From Coenobita brevimanus (Eukaryota; Arthropoda; Malacostraca; Decapoda; Coenobitidae), in contig CM064657.1 in assembly GCA_032717465.1 (NCBI GenBank), positions 18,633,732 through 18,697,731 on the forward strand: DNA of 64,000 nucleotides. Reading direction: 5' to 3'. Within the stretch, counting starts at the first letter, position 1. The number at the start of each line of letters is the position of its first letter. The position numbers and the translations under genes are program-made. A model generated the notes under the pieces. It did no database searches. It saw nothing but the letters and a program-made list of their open reading frames with translations, and was not told the DNA's origin. Shown here one piece after another: positions 33,384-43,528 of the stretch.

Positions 33384-33979
33384 ACAAAAAGGAGTCTTTA
33401 AATATTCAGTCAATTGGTCTAGTGTCCACCCTTGAGAGTTCCCAGATTTCTTTAACTGAGTTAACTGAACCTGCTTTGAGGGGTAACTTAAATTCTCATG
33501 ATGGAGCTCCTCTTTTGAGCAGTAACATGGGTGACACTCTCAAGAGTTCATGTGCTAATTTCCTGTCTGATGGTTTTGTCAGTCCTCTGGACAGTAATGA
33601 CAGGAAATCAGTTCAAATATATCGTGATACAGGTGCTTGCCAATCCCTTATGCTGACCAGTGTTCTAGGCTCTAATGTTAATTCCTCTGATGAAACTGTA
33701 ATCTTACAAGGTGTAGGGAATAATTACTTCTCTGTCCCTCTGTGCAGAGTGAATTTAGAGTCTGGTTTTGTTAATGGTTCCGTTATGGTTGGGTTGGTTG
33801 AGACACTCCCAATGTCAGGTGTAACTTTCATACTTGGAAATGATATTGGTGGAAGTCAAGTGTGCCCAGCTCCTCAGTTGTCTAGTGAGCCAGTGGCTGC
33901 GACCCAGGATTGTGATGTCCCTGATGTGTTCCCTGCATTTGCTGTCACTAGGGCTAAGTCTAAAGTACTGGTGACTTAG
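33278..33979 (+). CDS. Zinc knuckle and aspartic protease (PR) of the retrotransposon
   Basis: Open frame in -1 register to gag, overlapping it by about 105 nt. It starts with a CCHC knuckle (CTYCNKFGHTTEKCF, normally gag's C-terminus) and continues into a retropepsin: RDTGACQSLM holds the catalytic DTGA, and VTFILGNDIGG the distal ILG-D motif. The protease cleaves Gag-Pol. The -1 overlap could be true programmed frameshifting, but I see no canonical slippery heptamer, and since the knuckle usually belongs to gag a one-base deletion is the simpler reading. A second one-base break near 33970 separates it from integrase. Confidence 0.75.
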   Translation, partial: CFSGSFTSRLQKSKCTYCNKFGHTTEKCFRRQRDVNKKESLNIQSIGLVSTLESSQISLTELTEPALRGNLNSHDGAPLLSSNMGDTLKSSCANFLSDGFVSPLDSNDRKSVQIYRDTGACQSLMLTSVLGSNVNSSDETVILQGVGNNYFSVPLCRVNLESGFVNGSVMVGLVETLPMSGVTFILGNDIGGSQVCPAPQLSSEPVAATQDCDVPDVFPAFAVTRAKSKVLVT

Positions 33980-35319
33980 AGGATAATAATGATGATGATG
34001 TTATCCTAGATGACACTTTTCTTGCTAATTTGGACCACTCACCAGATGAGGCAGTACCGCGTAGTGTTGATAATTTGTCTCGTCAAGAGTTGGTTGAGTT
34101 GCAGGTTGCTAACCCTGAGTTGAAAGGTCTAGCTAACTCTGCTTGCAGTGAGGAAGAGTCAACTACTGCTTCTACTTGTTATTATATAAAGTCAGGAGTA
34201 CTTATGAGGAAGTGGAGACCCCCAACAGCATCAGCCGACTGTGAATGGGAGGTTGTACATCAAGTTGTCATCCCTCGTGTTTGTAGGCAGGATATCATTA
34301 GAGTGGCTCATGATTCCAGTTTGGCAGGACATCTTGGAGTGAGGAAGACTGTGGCACGCATTTTGAAACACTTCTACTGGCCAGGTATCTTCAGGGATGT
34401 TTCCTGGTATTGTAAGTCTTGTCACACCTGTCAAGTTGTGGGGAAGTGTAATCAGACCGAAAAGGTTGCACCGCTAGTTCCCATTCCTCCTTTCGAGGCG
34501 CCATTCACCCGTGTGTTGGTGGATATTGTGGGCCCTCTTCCTAAGACTTCTTCAGGATTTTCTTATGTGTTGACCCTGATTGATATGGCTACTCGTTATC
34601 CTGAAGCCATTCCACTTAGAAATATCTCAGCAAAGAATGTGGTTAAGGAAATGCTAGGGTTCTTCACAAAGTTTGGTCTGCCCAAGGAGGTACAGTCAGA
34701 CCGGGGAAGTAATTTCATGTCAAACGTTTTCAAGCAGTCTCTGAAAGAGTTGGGCATCACCCAGATCACGTCTTCAGCTTACCATCCCCAGACCCAAGGA
34801 GCGTTGGAGAGATATCATCAAACACTCAAATTGATGTTCAAGAAATACTGTTTGGAACATCAGAAAGACTGGGATAAAGGTCTTCCATTCGTTGTGTTTG
34901 CCGCAAGAGAATCTCCAAATGAATCACTGGGCTTCTCACCCTTTGAACTACTGTTTGGCCATGAAGTAAGAGGACCCCTTAAGCTACTCAAGGAATGCTG
35001 GCTGTCGGAGGAAGATGAGGTCAACCTGCTGGAGTATGTGATGAAGTTCAAAGAACGGCTGTCCACTGCTTTACAGCTGACGAGAGAGAATTTAGGAGCT
35101 GCTCAGGAGAAGATGAAGACTTGGTATGATAAGAAGTCCAGGTTACGCCACTTTCAGCCAGGAGATCAGGTTTTGATTCTGCTACCAGTTCATGGGCAAC
35201 CTCTTCAAGCCAAGTTTAGTGGTCCTTATTTCGTGGAGAAGAAACTCAGTGATGTCAACTATGTCATCGCCACACCAGATCGTAGAAAGAAAAGCAACTT
35301 TGTCACATCAACATGCTAA
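33970..35319 (+). CDS. Integrase (IN), upstream of RT
   Basis: Frame open from 33970 (an acidic linker DLEDNNDDDV precedes). Counted from 34030: HHCC zinc site His94, His101, Cys131, Cys134. Catalytic triad Asp165 (LVDIVGP), Asp224 (QSDRGSNF), Glu260 (HPQTQGALER), with exactly 35 residues between the last two (DD35E). C-terminal GPY/F module at about residue 397-405 (FSGPYFVEKK). The enzyme inserts the cDNA into host DNA. All catalytic residues are intact. The reading ends eight residues after a one-base deletion near 35303. The continuation HINMLKLYHRR is in the next frame and starts the RT ORF, which proves that IN precedes RT in one polyprotein. Confidence 0.9.
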   Translation, partial: GDLEDNNDDDVILDDTFLANLDHSPDEAVPRSVDNLSRQELVELQVANPELKGLANSACSEEESTTASTCYYIKSGVLMRKWRPPTASADCEWEVVHQVVIPRVCRQDIIRVAHDSSLAGHLGVRKTVARILKHFYWPGIFRDVSWYCKSCHTCQVVGKCNQTEKVAPLVPIPPFEAPFTRVLVDIVGPLPKTSSGFSYVLTLIDMATRYPEAIPLRNISAKNVVKEMLGFFTKFGLPKEVQSDRGSNFMSNVFKQSLKELGITQITSSAYHPQTQGALERYHQTLKLMFKKYCLEHQKDWDKGLPFVVFAARESPNESLGFSPFELLFGHEVRGPLKLLKECWLSEEDEVNLLEYVMKFKERLSTALQLTRENLGAAQEKMKTWYDKKSRLRHFQPGDQVLILLPVHGQPLQAKFSGPYFVEKKLSDVNYVIATPDRRKKSNFVTSTC

Positions 35320-36437
35320 AGTTATATCACAGGCGGGACGAAAATAACCCAGTCTGCACTGTAGCTGTTCCACCCGAGTCTGCAAGTGAAGCTCTCCCAT
35401 GCAGGATGAGCCTGTGTGATAGTTTGGGAAAGAATCCTGATATCATGAATGATCTCCAGACTAAGCTTTCTCATCTGCCTCCCGAGGAAAGGCAGAAGTT
35501 TTCGGCATTACTGCAGGAGTACCCGCAAGTGTTCCGTGCCACTCCAGGAAGAACCACTGTGTTGATGCATGATGTCGATGTTGGAGACGCAAAGCCAATT
35601 AAACTGCCTCCTTACCGTGTGAACCCAGTGAAAGTTCCTCTCATCCAGAAGGAGCTTGGCTACCTGTTGGACCACAAGATGATTGAGCCCTGTCAGAGCG
35701 AGTGGAGTTCTCCTGTCACTCTAGTCCCTAAGCCAGGTGGGTCACAGCGGCTTTGCATCGACTACAGACGTGTTAATCAGATAACCAAAACAGACACTTA
35801 CCCTCTCCCTCACGTGGAAGATTGCATAGACAACATCGGAAAGGCTAGGTACATAAGTAAGTTTGATTTGTTAAAGGGATACTGGCAAGTACCTATGACT
35901 GAACGTGCTAGGGAGATCTCATGTTTTGTAACAGTAGGAAAGACTTTTGCATGTTCTGTAATGCCATATGGTATGAAGAATGCACTAGCCACATTTCAGA
36001 AGCTCATGAATGTTGTAACAGAGGGTTTGGCAGGGTGTGTTGTTTATACTGATGATGTATTAATCTTCAGTGACAACTGGAAAGATCACCTGTGCCATGT
36101 CAGTAAATTTCTTGAGCGTTTGGTTCAGGCTAATCTGGTAGGTAATTTATCAAAGTGTGAATTTGGTCAAGCTAAAGTTCAGTACCTTGGGTATGTAATT
36201 GGTGATGGACATGTTGCACCACCAGGAGCTAAAGTTCAGGTTATAAGTGATTTTCCCAGACCTAAAAGTAGGAAAGAGCTACAAAGATTTTTGGGAATGG
36301 TAGGTTATTACAGGAGATTTGTTCTTAACTTTTCTATTCTTGTATCACCACTTACAGACCTACTGAAAAAGGGAGTTAATTTGTCTGGACCGATAACTGT
36401 GAATCCTCTTTCAGCAGACTTAAAGCTATCCTATTAA
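35313..36437 (+). CDS. Reverse transcriptase (RT) of the retrotransposon
   Basis: 374 codons. The first residues MLKLYHRR are the former IN-RT junction. RT fingers and palm are complete: PPYRVNP, MIEPCQSEWSSPVTLVPKPGG, LCIDYRRVNQ, FDLLKGYWQ (first catalytic Asp, residue 185), MPYGMKNALATFQKLMN, VVYTDDVLIFS (YTDD at 245-248), KCEFG-VQYLGY and RKELQRFLGMVGYYRRF. The sequence is gypsy-type, not copia-type. A missing T in GTTAATTTGTC (about 36380) shifts the frame before RNase H; the next frame reads VWTDNCESSFSRLKAIL, as expected. Confidence 0.9.
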   Translation: MLKLYHRRDENNPVCTVAVPPESASEALPCRMSLCDSLGKNPDIMNDLQTKLSHLPPEERQKFSALLQEYPQVFRATPGRTTVLMHDVDVGDAKPIKLPPYRVNPVKVPLIQKELGYLLDHKMIEPCQSEWSSPVTLVPKPGGSQRLCIDYRRVNQITKTDTYPLPHVEDCIDNIGKARYISKFDLLKGYWQVPMTERAREISCFVTVGKTFACSVMPYGMKNALATFQKLMNVVTEGLAGCVVYTDDVLIFSDNWKDHLCHVSKFLERLVQANLVGNLSKCEFGQAKVQYLGYVIGDGHVAPPGAKVQVISDFPRPKSRKELQRFLGMVGYYRRFVLNFSILVSPLTDLLKKGVNLSGPITVNPLSADLKLSY

Positions 36438-36847
36438 GTCAGCCAGTGCTCGCTACTCCAAATTTTGCTAAGCCTTTTAAGATGTCTGTTGATGCAAGTG
36501 ATACAGGAGCTGGGGCTGTTTTGCTGCAAGAGGATGATCTGGGTATTGAACACCCTGTATCTTATTACAGGAAGAAGTTCACTCCACCTCAAAAGAACTA
36601 CTCAACTATTGAGAAAGAGCTTTTGGCCTTGATTTTGGGTTTACAGCATTTTTCATTTTATTTGTGTTCTGGTTTTGACCCCATAGTCATTTATACCGAT
36701 CATAACCCACTGAAATTCCTTAGTAAGTTTAAAGATAAAAATCAGAGATTGACAAGATGGAGTCTACTTTTTCAGGAGTATTCATTAGACAAACAACATG
36801 TCAAGGGGAAAGAAAATGTTATTGCAGATTGCTTATCTAGACTTTAG
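36383..36847 (+). CDS. RNase H domain of the retrotransposon
   Basis: Continues RT in the next frame. The gypsy RNase H residues are visible: MSVDASDTGAG (Asp), STIEKELLA (Glu), IYTDHNPLKFL (Asp) and IADCLSRL (Asp) before the stop at 36845-36847. It removes RNA from the RNA-DNA hybrid. Only about 60 bp separate the stop from the 3' LTR, leaving no room for a downstream integrase or an envelope gene. Confidence 0.85.
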   Translation, partial: VWTDNCESSFSRLKAILLSQPVLATPNFAKPFKMSVDASDTGAGAVLLQEDDLGIEHPVSYYRKKFTPPQKNYSTIEKELLALILGLQHFSFYLCSGFDPIVIYTDHNPLKFLSKFKDKNQRLTRWSLLFQEYSLDKQHVKGKENVIADCLSRL

Positions 36848-36898
36848 ACAGATTGTTTTAGAGTAATAAGAAATTTCCTTTGTAAATTTCTTTTTCTT

Positions 36899-36908
36899 TG
36901 TGGGGAGG
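36899..36908 (+). promoter_or_regulatory. Polypurine tract
   Basis: TGGGGAGG directly abuts the 3' LTR, preceded by a T-rich run. It is the expected primer for plus-strand DNA synthesis. Confidence 0.75.
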
Positions 36909-37657
36909 TGTTACATAGCCTATGATTTCATCATCCTTTGTGTAATTTTAACGCACAGTATGCTGCATGTTTGATCACGAGCGTGTTCTGCCTCAGTCCC
37001 CCCTTCTACCGTTATAGTAGAGTAAGTCGTCCTTTCTGTTGTTCAGAGCAGGATTGTCAGCTCTTTGTCCCCTATGGCTTCAATTGCGCGTCCTTCTTAC
37101 AAGTTGTATCAAGCTCTGCTGGCCCCTATATAATGAGCTCAGTCTCTGCATTATTGCCGCTTAGATCTACTCCTCATTTTTTGCTCACATCTCTGTCCTC
37201 CCCTGTACACTTGTTATTATTGTGAGTGCTCAGGAAGTCTCCAACCATCTAGCAGCTGTGTAATTTGAGTATAAGTGTTATTGCATTTTTTCTTGTACTG
37301 TGTAGCATAAGGTGTTAATTCTTAGGCCTAGTAACGTTTTTGTGATTCATATATTTTTATATCAGTCATTATTAATAATATTTTGTATCTGTAATAATAT
37401 ATCTGGCATTCACTGAGTATTATCTGGTATCTCATTTTAACAGGGCTGACTTAGATAAATTTACTCATGCTAATTTCGTGTTAATAGAGGCTATTGCAGT
37501 TAACCATATATTTAACCTGTTTTTGCCATTACATTATCCTTATGAGTCCTGAATGTTTTGTTGTTAGTTTGAGCATTAAACTTTAACTTGTAATTTTACC
37601 TAACTCTTTTGTTTTGAACCTGGAACTTTGGGGGACAGTTTTCTCTGTTCCGTAACA
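36909..37657 (+). repeat. 3' LTR
   Basis: 749 bp, TGTTAC to GTAACA. The small open frame inside it (36938-37225) also exists in the 5' LTR with changes and is not a gene. Confidence 0.9.
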
Positions 37658-37697
37658 CTCTATTTATATATATATATATATATATATTTTTATATAG

Positions 37698-37728
<31 letters not shown>

Positions 37729-38030
37729 TTAGAGAGTGTAATAAAAGAGAAAAAAAAAAGATATTGCACACATCTTCGAGCTCCCGCCCATATACACCCA
37801 CCTGCGAAAATCTGACGTCGAGTAGGTAATGTTTACAGGTTGCGCAATTAAACTTTCCGTAACTTTACAATCAAAGATCATGTTTTAAAATTAGTGATTG
37901 TTCACTTAATTTTACTAAATTTTCGATATATTCGCGTACTTCTTTCACACTTTTCTTTACAGATATCGATTGAATTTGAAGACCATAACTAGTTCTAGTT
38001 CAGAAATATGGTTGGTTGGTCTGCAGCTGG
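37658..38030. other. (TA)n tracts and upstream region of the broken gene
   Basis: CTCTATTTA(TA)n to about 37727, then unassigned sequence. TTCTTTACAG at about 37956-37965 resembles a splice acceptor just before the gene remains at 38040. Confidence 0.4.
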
Positions 38031-38039
38031 CTGAGTTGT

Positions 38040-38645
38040 CCGGAGTGAAACTGTCTAGTTGTGGAGAGGTCTTACGAGTCCTGCACCATCATCATGAAGA
38101 AGCATCCTCTTAAGCTTGTATGCCTTTCACAGTGAAATAAGTGGCAAAAATCTGGGATAAAGCCAAAATTCCACTTACTGACTACTGCCATCATCTAGTA
38201 AAGGTTAGGAAGTTACACACTGAGCACACTAAGATAAAGGAAAAAAAAAACAAGAAATTCTGGAAAAGCGCTAGAAGACAGGAAACGGTTCCAAGAACAT
38301 CTACATGAACTTTTTGATATCTCCCACCCTGACGCACCCTGCTTGATGAAGATTAAAGAGGATAAGGATTTTCTCATTGCTCAGCTCCAATATAGTCGAC
38401 CAGGAATCATAACCGTAGTTGACAAAAACTGGTGCAAGCAGGAAAAAGCAATGGAAAAACAACAGGGGCAAAATAGAAAATGGAAGACGTGATCCATAGA
38501 AGAAAAAGCTACCTTGGCTACAAAGGTGGAGCTTGAACCTTTGTCAAGCTCTAGCAGTCCCGAGTCAGACAGTGAAGATTCATTCGTGCCATCACCTCTA
38601 CGCGAACCAGGACCATCTACCAAACCTGTCCTATCACTCCGGTAT
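38040..38645 (+). pseudogene. Broken gene, piece A: N-terminal part of an uncharacterised arthropod family
   Basis: Plus-strand reading with several stops: MPFTVK-VAKIWDKAKIP, KVRKLHTEHTKIKEKK, then ELFDISHPDAPCLMKIKEDKDFLIAQ, RPGIITVVDK, an in-frame TGA at about 38490, and an acidic Ser/Glu stretch (LSSSSSPESDSEDSFVPSP). From memory this is the N-terminal layout of a protein found widely in arthropods without assigned function (kinesin-unlike, possibly derived from a DNA transposon). Pieces B, C and D continue it after insertions. It is cut at about 38645 by a LINE. Confidence 0.55.
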
Positions 38646-41600
38646 GGCCTGTGGACCCTCCAGGGAAACATTGTCTGTGGCATTTTGGAGCCATGGATTG
38701 GGAGGCCCTCAGGCAGTACTTCTTTGATTTTCCCTGGAATGATTATTGCTTCCATGACCGGGAGCCATCTGAGTGTGCCTTGCTCATTACGGAGGTTATT
38801 CTCTCGGGCATGGAAGCATACATTCCTTTCTCATATCCTTTGACTAACGCAAGAAAGTCTTGGTTTAATCACGCATGTTCTAATGCTGTCCGCAACAAGG
38901 AGAGGGCCTACAAAAGGTACCGGAGCCAACCCACTCCTGAATCACATCTTCTTTACGTTTCTGCCCGGAATCGTGCTAAGTCTGTTCTTTGCTCTGATAA
39001 AAATAATTTCATCCATACTAAATGCTCTCAACTCTCCAACTCGAATTCTTCCCGCTCCTTCTGGCACCTTGCCAAAAACCATTCTAACAACTTTACCTCA
39101 TCATCCTTCCCTCCTCTTTTCTACTCTGATGGTTCTGTAACTATTTCTTCTGCTGATAAAGCAGATCTCTTCACACAGACTTTCTCCTCCAATTCCACCT
39201 TAAACGATTCCAGTGCTGTTCCTCTATCACTTCCCGCCTCTGACTTCCTCATGGCTGACATTAAAATGTCTTCAGCTGATGTATTTTCTGCCATCACTGG
39301 CCTCAATACCAACAAGGCATATGGGCCTGATGGAGTCCCTCCTGTTGTTCTCAAGAACTGTGCTTCTGTGCTTACACCCTGCCTAGGCCAACTCTTTCGC
39401 CTTTGTCTGTCAACTTGTACCTTTCCTTCTTGCTGGAAGTTTGCTCTCATTCAGCCTGTCCCAAAGAAGGGTGACCACTCCCAACCCTCCAACTATCGTC
39501 CAATTGCTTTAACGTCCTGTATTTCACAATTTTTCCAGTCAATTCTCAATAGAAATATTTTAACCCCTTAACTGCAGGGCGTCACTTTCGTGACGCTTGG
39601 GAGCAAGGGATCATACCGTGGGGCATCGCTTTTGTGATTCTGTGTTATTTTGAATTCACCCGGGCTTCCAAGTGGTGGCTTGTATCATCTATCAGTACAG
39701 CCAATGTCCAACACTAGTCAGCACTCCTAATCTCATCTGTACTCCCATCCATTGTTGACAATTTAGCCATTTCTCCCCGTTCTGGACTCCCTTCCCTACC
39801 CCCCCTCCATTACCCTATCCTTTCGCCTGCACTGCCGTGCTACGCTAAGTAAATCTTCCATGGAATTTTTCACTGATTTCATCCATTGAAATAAGCCCTA
39901 TGCCCTATCCTTATACCAAATAATATATACAAGAAAGAAATAAGGTAAGTGAGAGTGCCATACACCAGGAATTGGCTAATTATCACCTGACAACACCTCA
40001 CGTGCACTCGTTCGCTAATTTCCGCTGTTTATTTCCCCTTGAAATATGCCGTATAATCTATTTTCGTAATAAATATACATATAAGGAGGGAAGGGAGAAA
40101 CCTAAGTGATATTTACATTCACCTGGAACTACCTAATTTATAATGTATTGCCTAGATTTCCTGCCAATCATTTCACTGCTATATATTAGCTGCTGTCAAG
40201 AGGCTAACGTTGGCAGTCATGCATTTCCCTAGGTAGGCCACCACCTCGGCCCACCCTTATCAGTTCACTCTCATTGTCCAATGTGGAGGTACGTCTGTTT
40301 GCTCTTGCTGACTTCAGCCACTTTTCACCCCCATGCAAAGGGCCCTGTGACCTTTACCCCGTACTAAACCTCGTGTGGAAAGAGGTAAAGGGCTGACAAT
40401 TGATAAAAGATTGACTATGATCTTTCTATTAAGTAAAATAGTGCAAGTGCAATTGTAAATAATGTGTAAATAATGTGTAAACAGCAAATGAAAGTAATGA
40501 ATGTAAATATACTTGAACAGTGGAAAATAGTTTTATAAGTTACTTCAAGTGACAGTGCATAACACAGTGCAAATAAAATAGAAATGTAAATAACGTAAAT
40601 AAAATAGAGAACGTAAATAGAAATGTAAATGAGTAGTATTATAAGAATATGAGTATATACCCTAGGAGTAATGAAAGTGAAAGTTTCACTCTAGCATGTC
40701 TGAATACTATGAGTTATGAGAGTGAAGGTGAAAATGACATTCACTTTCAATGCTAGTATACAGGACGAGAAAGTGAATGCTACGTATTTTACTGAAAGGA
40801 ATTGAATCCCTACAGTGACAATAAACTAATACTACTGAAGGAAACTTATGGATAAAGACTGTAGATATATACAAGTGTTATATAATAATAGAAATATAAA
40901 GTGTGAGGGGTTTTATGAATAATAAATGACAGAATACCAACAGCGAACTAGCGCAAGTGGGAAGGTCATACGCGCTCGTAATTTTCATTGCTTTCACAGT
41001 GGTTTTTATGGAGTATGGATCCCAAACTACTTGATAATCATTGAGTAGTGTTTATAGTGTTAATATCTGGCTGTGGTAATCATATTACGGGTTGTCGGGA
41101 AGTGTAAAGTGGAGACTTCGTTACCCAACTTCAGAGGTCTCCACAAGTCCTACGGTAATCGAAGAAGGCTCAACAAACATCCCAGGAGAAAGCTGAACGT
41201 ACGTGCCATATGCATATTTAATTTTAATATTCTAGGACTAATAACTGATTTTTGGCAAATATTTTTTGAGAGTCTGTCGGAGCCTGAATAACCCCCACTG
41301 AAGAAGCAAAACATTGGGAAACATGCCCGCGGTGTAAGGGTTAAGGCATCTTTCTTATCACAACCTTCTTTCTGATCGTCAGTAAGGGTTCCGTTAGGGA
41401 CGCTCCACTGGCGATCTTCTCACCTACCTTTCAGACTCCTGGTCATCCTCCTTTCGGGACTCTGGCGAAAGCTTTGCCATTGCACTTGACATCTCAAAGG
41501 CTTTCGATCGAGTCTGGTATAAATCTTTAATTTCCAAACTGCCCTCTTACGGTTTCTATCCTTCTATCTGTGCCTTCATCGCTAGCTTCCTTTCTGGTCG

Positions 41601-42676
41601 TTCTATAGCCGCTGTTGTAGACGGCCATTGTTCTTCTCCTAGATCTATCAACAGTGGTGTTCTCAAGGCTGTCCTATCACCAACTCCCTTCCTTTCATTC
41701 ATCAATGACCTAAGCTGTACATCTAACCCTGTCCATTCATACACTGATGACTCCACCTTTCACCTTTCCATTCGGTTCCCGCAACGCCCATCCCAGCAGT
41801 TGCTTCAACAAACAAGGGATGAGGCTATGGCACACCTAATGTTTGACTTGGCTCGTATCTCTGACTGGGGTAAAAATAATCTTGTTTTTAATGCATCTAA
41901 GACTCAGTTCTTACACCTATCAACCCGTCAAAATCTTCCACAGGTATACGCACTAATGTTTGATAATATTCAGCTTAATCCTGCATCATCCTTGAACATG
42001 CTTGGGGTTTCATTTACTTGGGACTTTCCTTGGAAAGATCATATTACATCTCGTAAAATCTGCTTCCAAGAGATTGGGTGTGCTAAGCCGACCCCGTTCC
42101 TTCTTTACCCCTGCACAATTGTTGACTCTATACAAGGGTTTTATCCGCCCCTGTGTGGAGTACAACTCTCATGTGTGGGGAGGCTCCCCACATACAGCTC
42201 TTCTGAATAGGGTGGAGTCAAAGGCTTTTTGTCTCATTAACTCTCCTCTTCTTACTGACTCCCTTCAATCTCTGTCTCTTCGCCATACTGTTGCATCTTT
42301 ATCTCTTTTCTATCGCTACTTTAATGGTCACTGCTCCTCTGAACTGTCTGCATGCATTCTCCACCTCTACAACGGGCACGTAGCACCTGTCTAGCACCAA
42401 ACTCTCATCCCTTTTCTGTCCAACTCTCTAATGCAAGAGTTAACCGTTACTCCCAGTCCTTCATTTATGCAACCGGTCAACTCTGGAACTGTCTCCCTCT
42501 GTCTGTATTTCCTGCTGCCTATGATCTCCAATCTTTCAAATGCAGTGTGTCCAGGCATCTCGAAATGAATGGATCTTGAATTTGGCTCTCTCTTGTATTT
42601 TGTTTTTCTCTTGGAGGGAACTCTTATTGTGAGCTCATGGCCTTTGGTTCCTTCTTCCTCACAAAAAAAAAAAAAA
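38646..42676 (+). mobile_element. Jockey/CR1-like LINE inserted in the broken gene
   Basis: 5'-truncated ORF2: linker FDFPWNDYCF, AYKRYRS, RSFWHLAKN, then RT with FLMADIKMSSADV, NKAYGPDGVPPVVLKN, PVPKKGDHSQPSNYRPIALTS. After the 39560-41344 insertion it continues with HLSYHNLLSDRQ, LDISKAFDRVWYK, INSGVLKAVLSPTPFL, HSYTDDSTFHLS (YTDD in place of YADD), VSFTWDFPWKDHI, a C-terminal CVEYNSHVWGGSPHTALLNRVESKAF, and ends TTCTTCCTCAC plus a 15-base A tail at 42662-42676. Open pieces: 38651-39571, 41800-42210 and 42002-42394. There are several frame changes. Same family as 20480-21975. Confidence 0.8.
39560..41344. mobile_element. TTAA-flanked non-autonomous piggyBac-like element, nested in the LINE
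   Basis: Bounded by TTAA on both sides (39560-39563 and 41341-41344). Ends are TTAACCCCTTAACTGCAGGG and, read inward from the right, TTAACCCTTACACCGCGGGC, an imperfect terminal repeat. Removing the element and one TTAA restores the LINE reading NRNILRHLSYH across the site. A perfect GCGTCAC-TTTC-GTGACGC hairpin lies at about 39580-39600. The interior is AT-rich without a transposase, so it depends on a piggyBac enzyme in trans. Confidence 0.8.
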
Positions 42677-42764
42677 AGGCTCTGACGTATTGCGGTTGTC
42701 AGTGGCCAGATGGCTTCGGCTCTGGGCAGGACTCAAGTCAGTGAATGGAGAGGGGCTCATATCC
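42677..42764 (+). pseudogene. Broken gene, piece B
   Basis: Reads VVSGQMASALGRTQVSEWRGAHIL directly after the LINE A tail (short: MASALGRTQVSEW). In family members the acidic region of piece A is followed by a similar A-L-x-R-T-x-VS motif, so this is the expected next segment. It is cut at the TTAA by the next element. Confidence 0.5.
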
Positions 42765-43528
42765 TTAACCCATCACGTCCCGAGGTTTTCCGCACCTCCA
42801 ACATCCCCCAGTCCCGAGGTATTTTCGAAAAAAAAATTTTGGCTAAAACCTCCGCTTTTGGTGAGAAACATCGAAAATTCATAGAGAAATCGCTCACCTG
42901 AGATTTTAAATACTCAATCCAGGTAGGAGTTTCTCCTTACCTAACTGGGTTTTCTAACATGCTGGCACCAAAGAAAACGAGTTCTATGGAAGGGTAACTA
43001 TTTTATCCAGTCATAAACGGTATTTATTTATTTACTTGGTACGAATTTATATGTGGTATGAGAGCATATTGGTTTTCAAGCAGTAATATAGGCATTATAA
43101 GCATTGTTTCACTCACTAACTAATCACCATTCATGACCTTTTTTTCCCACATTACCTGATCATCATTTCTGACTGTTTCTTCCTCTAATGCTATGTAAAC
43201 CTTGTCCTTCACATTGTCATCGATTGGGGAATCACTCTGGCCCTGAATGTCTTTATTGGCAAGGTCACTGGTAACAGGTGAATCACCGAGACAATGGCGT
43301 GAGGGGGGAGGGGGGAGATTATGCGGTGTAGTGCATTGTCCGTGCTTGGCATCTTGTAGAGGAATAGAGGAAGGTGTCCCGTGTATATGTATGAAAAATC
43401 ACGCGCGAAAATTGAAAATTGTGCAAATTGGGGACCTTGCAATTGCACGACGTACTGGTACGTCGCCAGGACTGGCAAATGCAAATCGTTGCAACGTACC
43501 CATACGTCGACGGGACAGGGTGGGTTAA
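42765..43528. mobile_element. TTAA-flanked MITE, second piggyBac-like element in the gene
   Basis: TTAA at 42765-42768 and 43525-43528. Ends TTAACCCATCACGTCCCG and, inward from the right, TTAACCCACCCTGTCCCG, matching at 14-15 of 18 positions. A perfect CGACGTAC-TG-GTACGTCG palindrome lies near the right end (about 43449). 760 bp, no transposase. Excision in thought joins ATCCTTAAACCTCTTGCA in frame between pieces B and C (ILKPLAFHLGYYVN). Confidence 0.75.

Larger units (their letters stand above)
30961..37657 (+). mobile_element. Gmr1-like Ty3/gypsy LTR retrotransposon, nearly complete
   Basis: 6.7 kb element with two LTRs (30961-31705 and 36909-37657), a primer-binding region, gag, and a pol whose domains come in the order protease (DTGA), integrase (HHCC, DD35E, GPY/F), reverse transcriptase (YTDD) and RNase H, followed by a purine-rich tract. 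Canonical Ty3/gypsy elements have integrase last. Integrase before RT is the Ty1/copia order, known within gypsy mainly from the Gmr1 group. No envelope gene is present. Four single-base frame breaks separate domains that are otherwise intact. The LTRs differ at roughly 17 sites by eye, so insertion is fairly young but not very recent. Confidence 0.85.

Noticed and set aside
36938..37225. 95-codon open frame in the 3' LTR
   Set aside because: Part of the LTR; no domain, and not preserved intact in the 5' LTR. Not evidence for an envelope or accessory gene.
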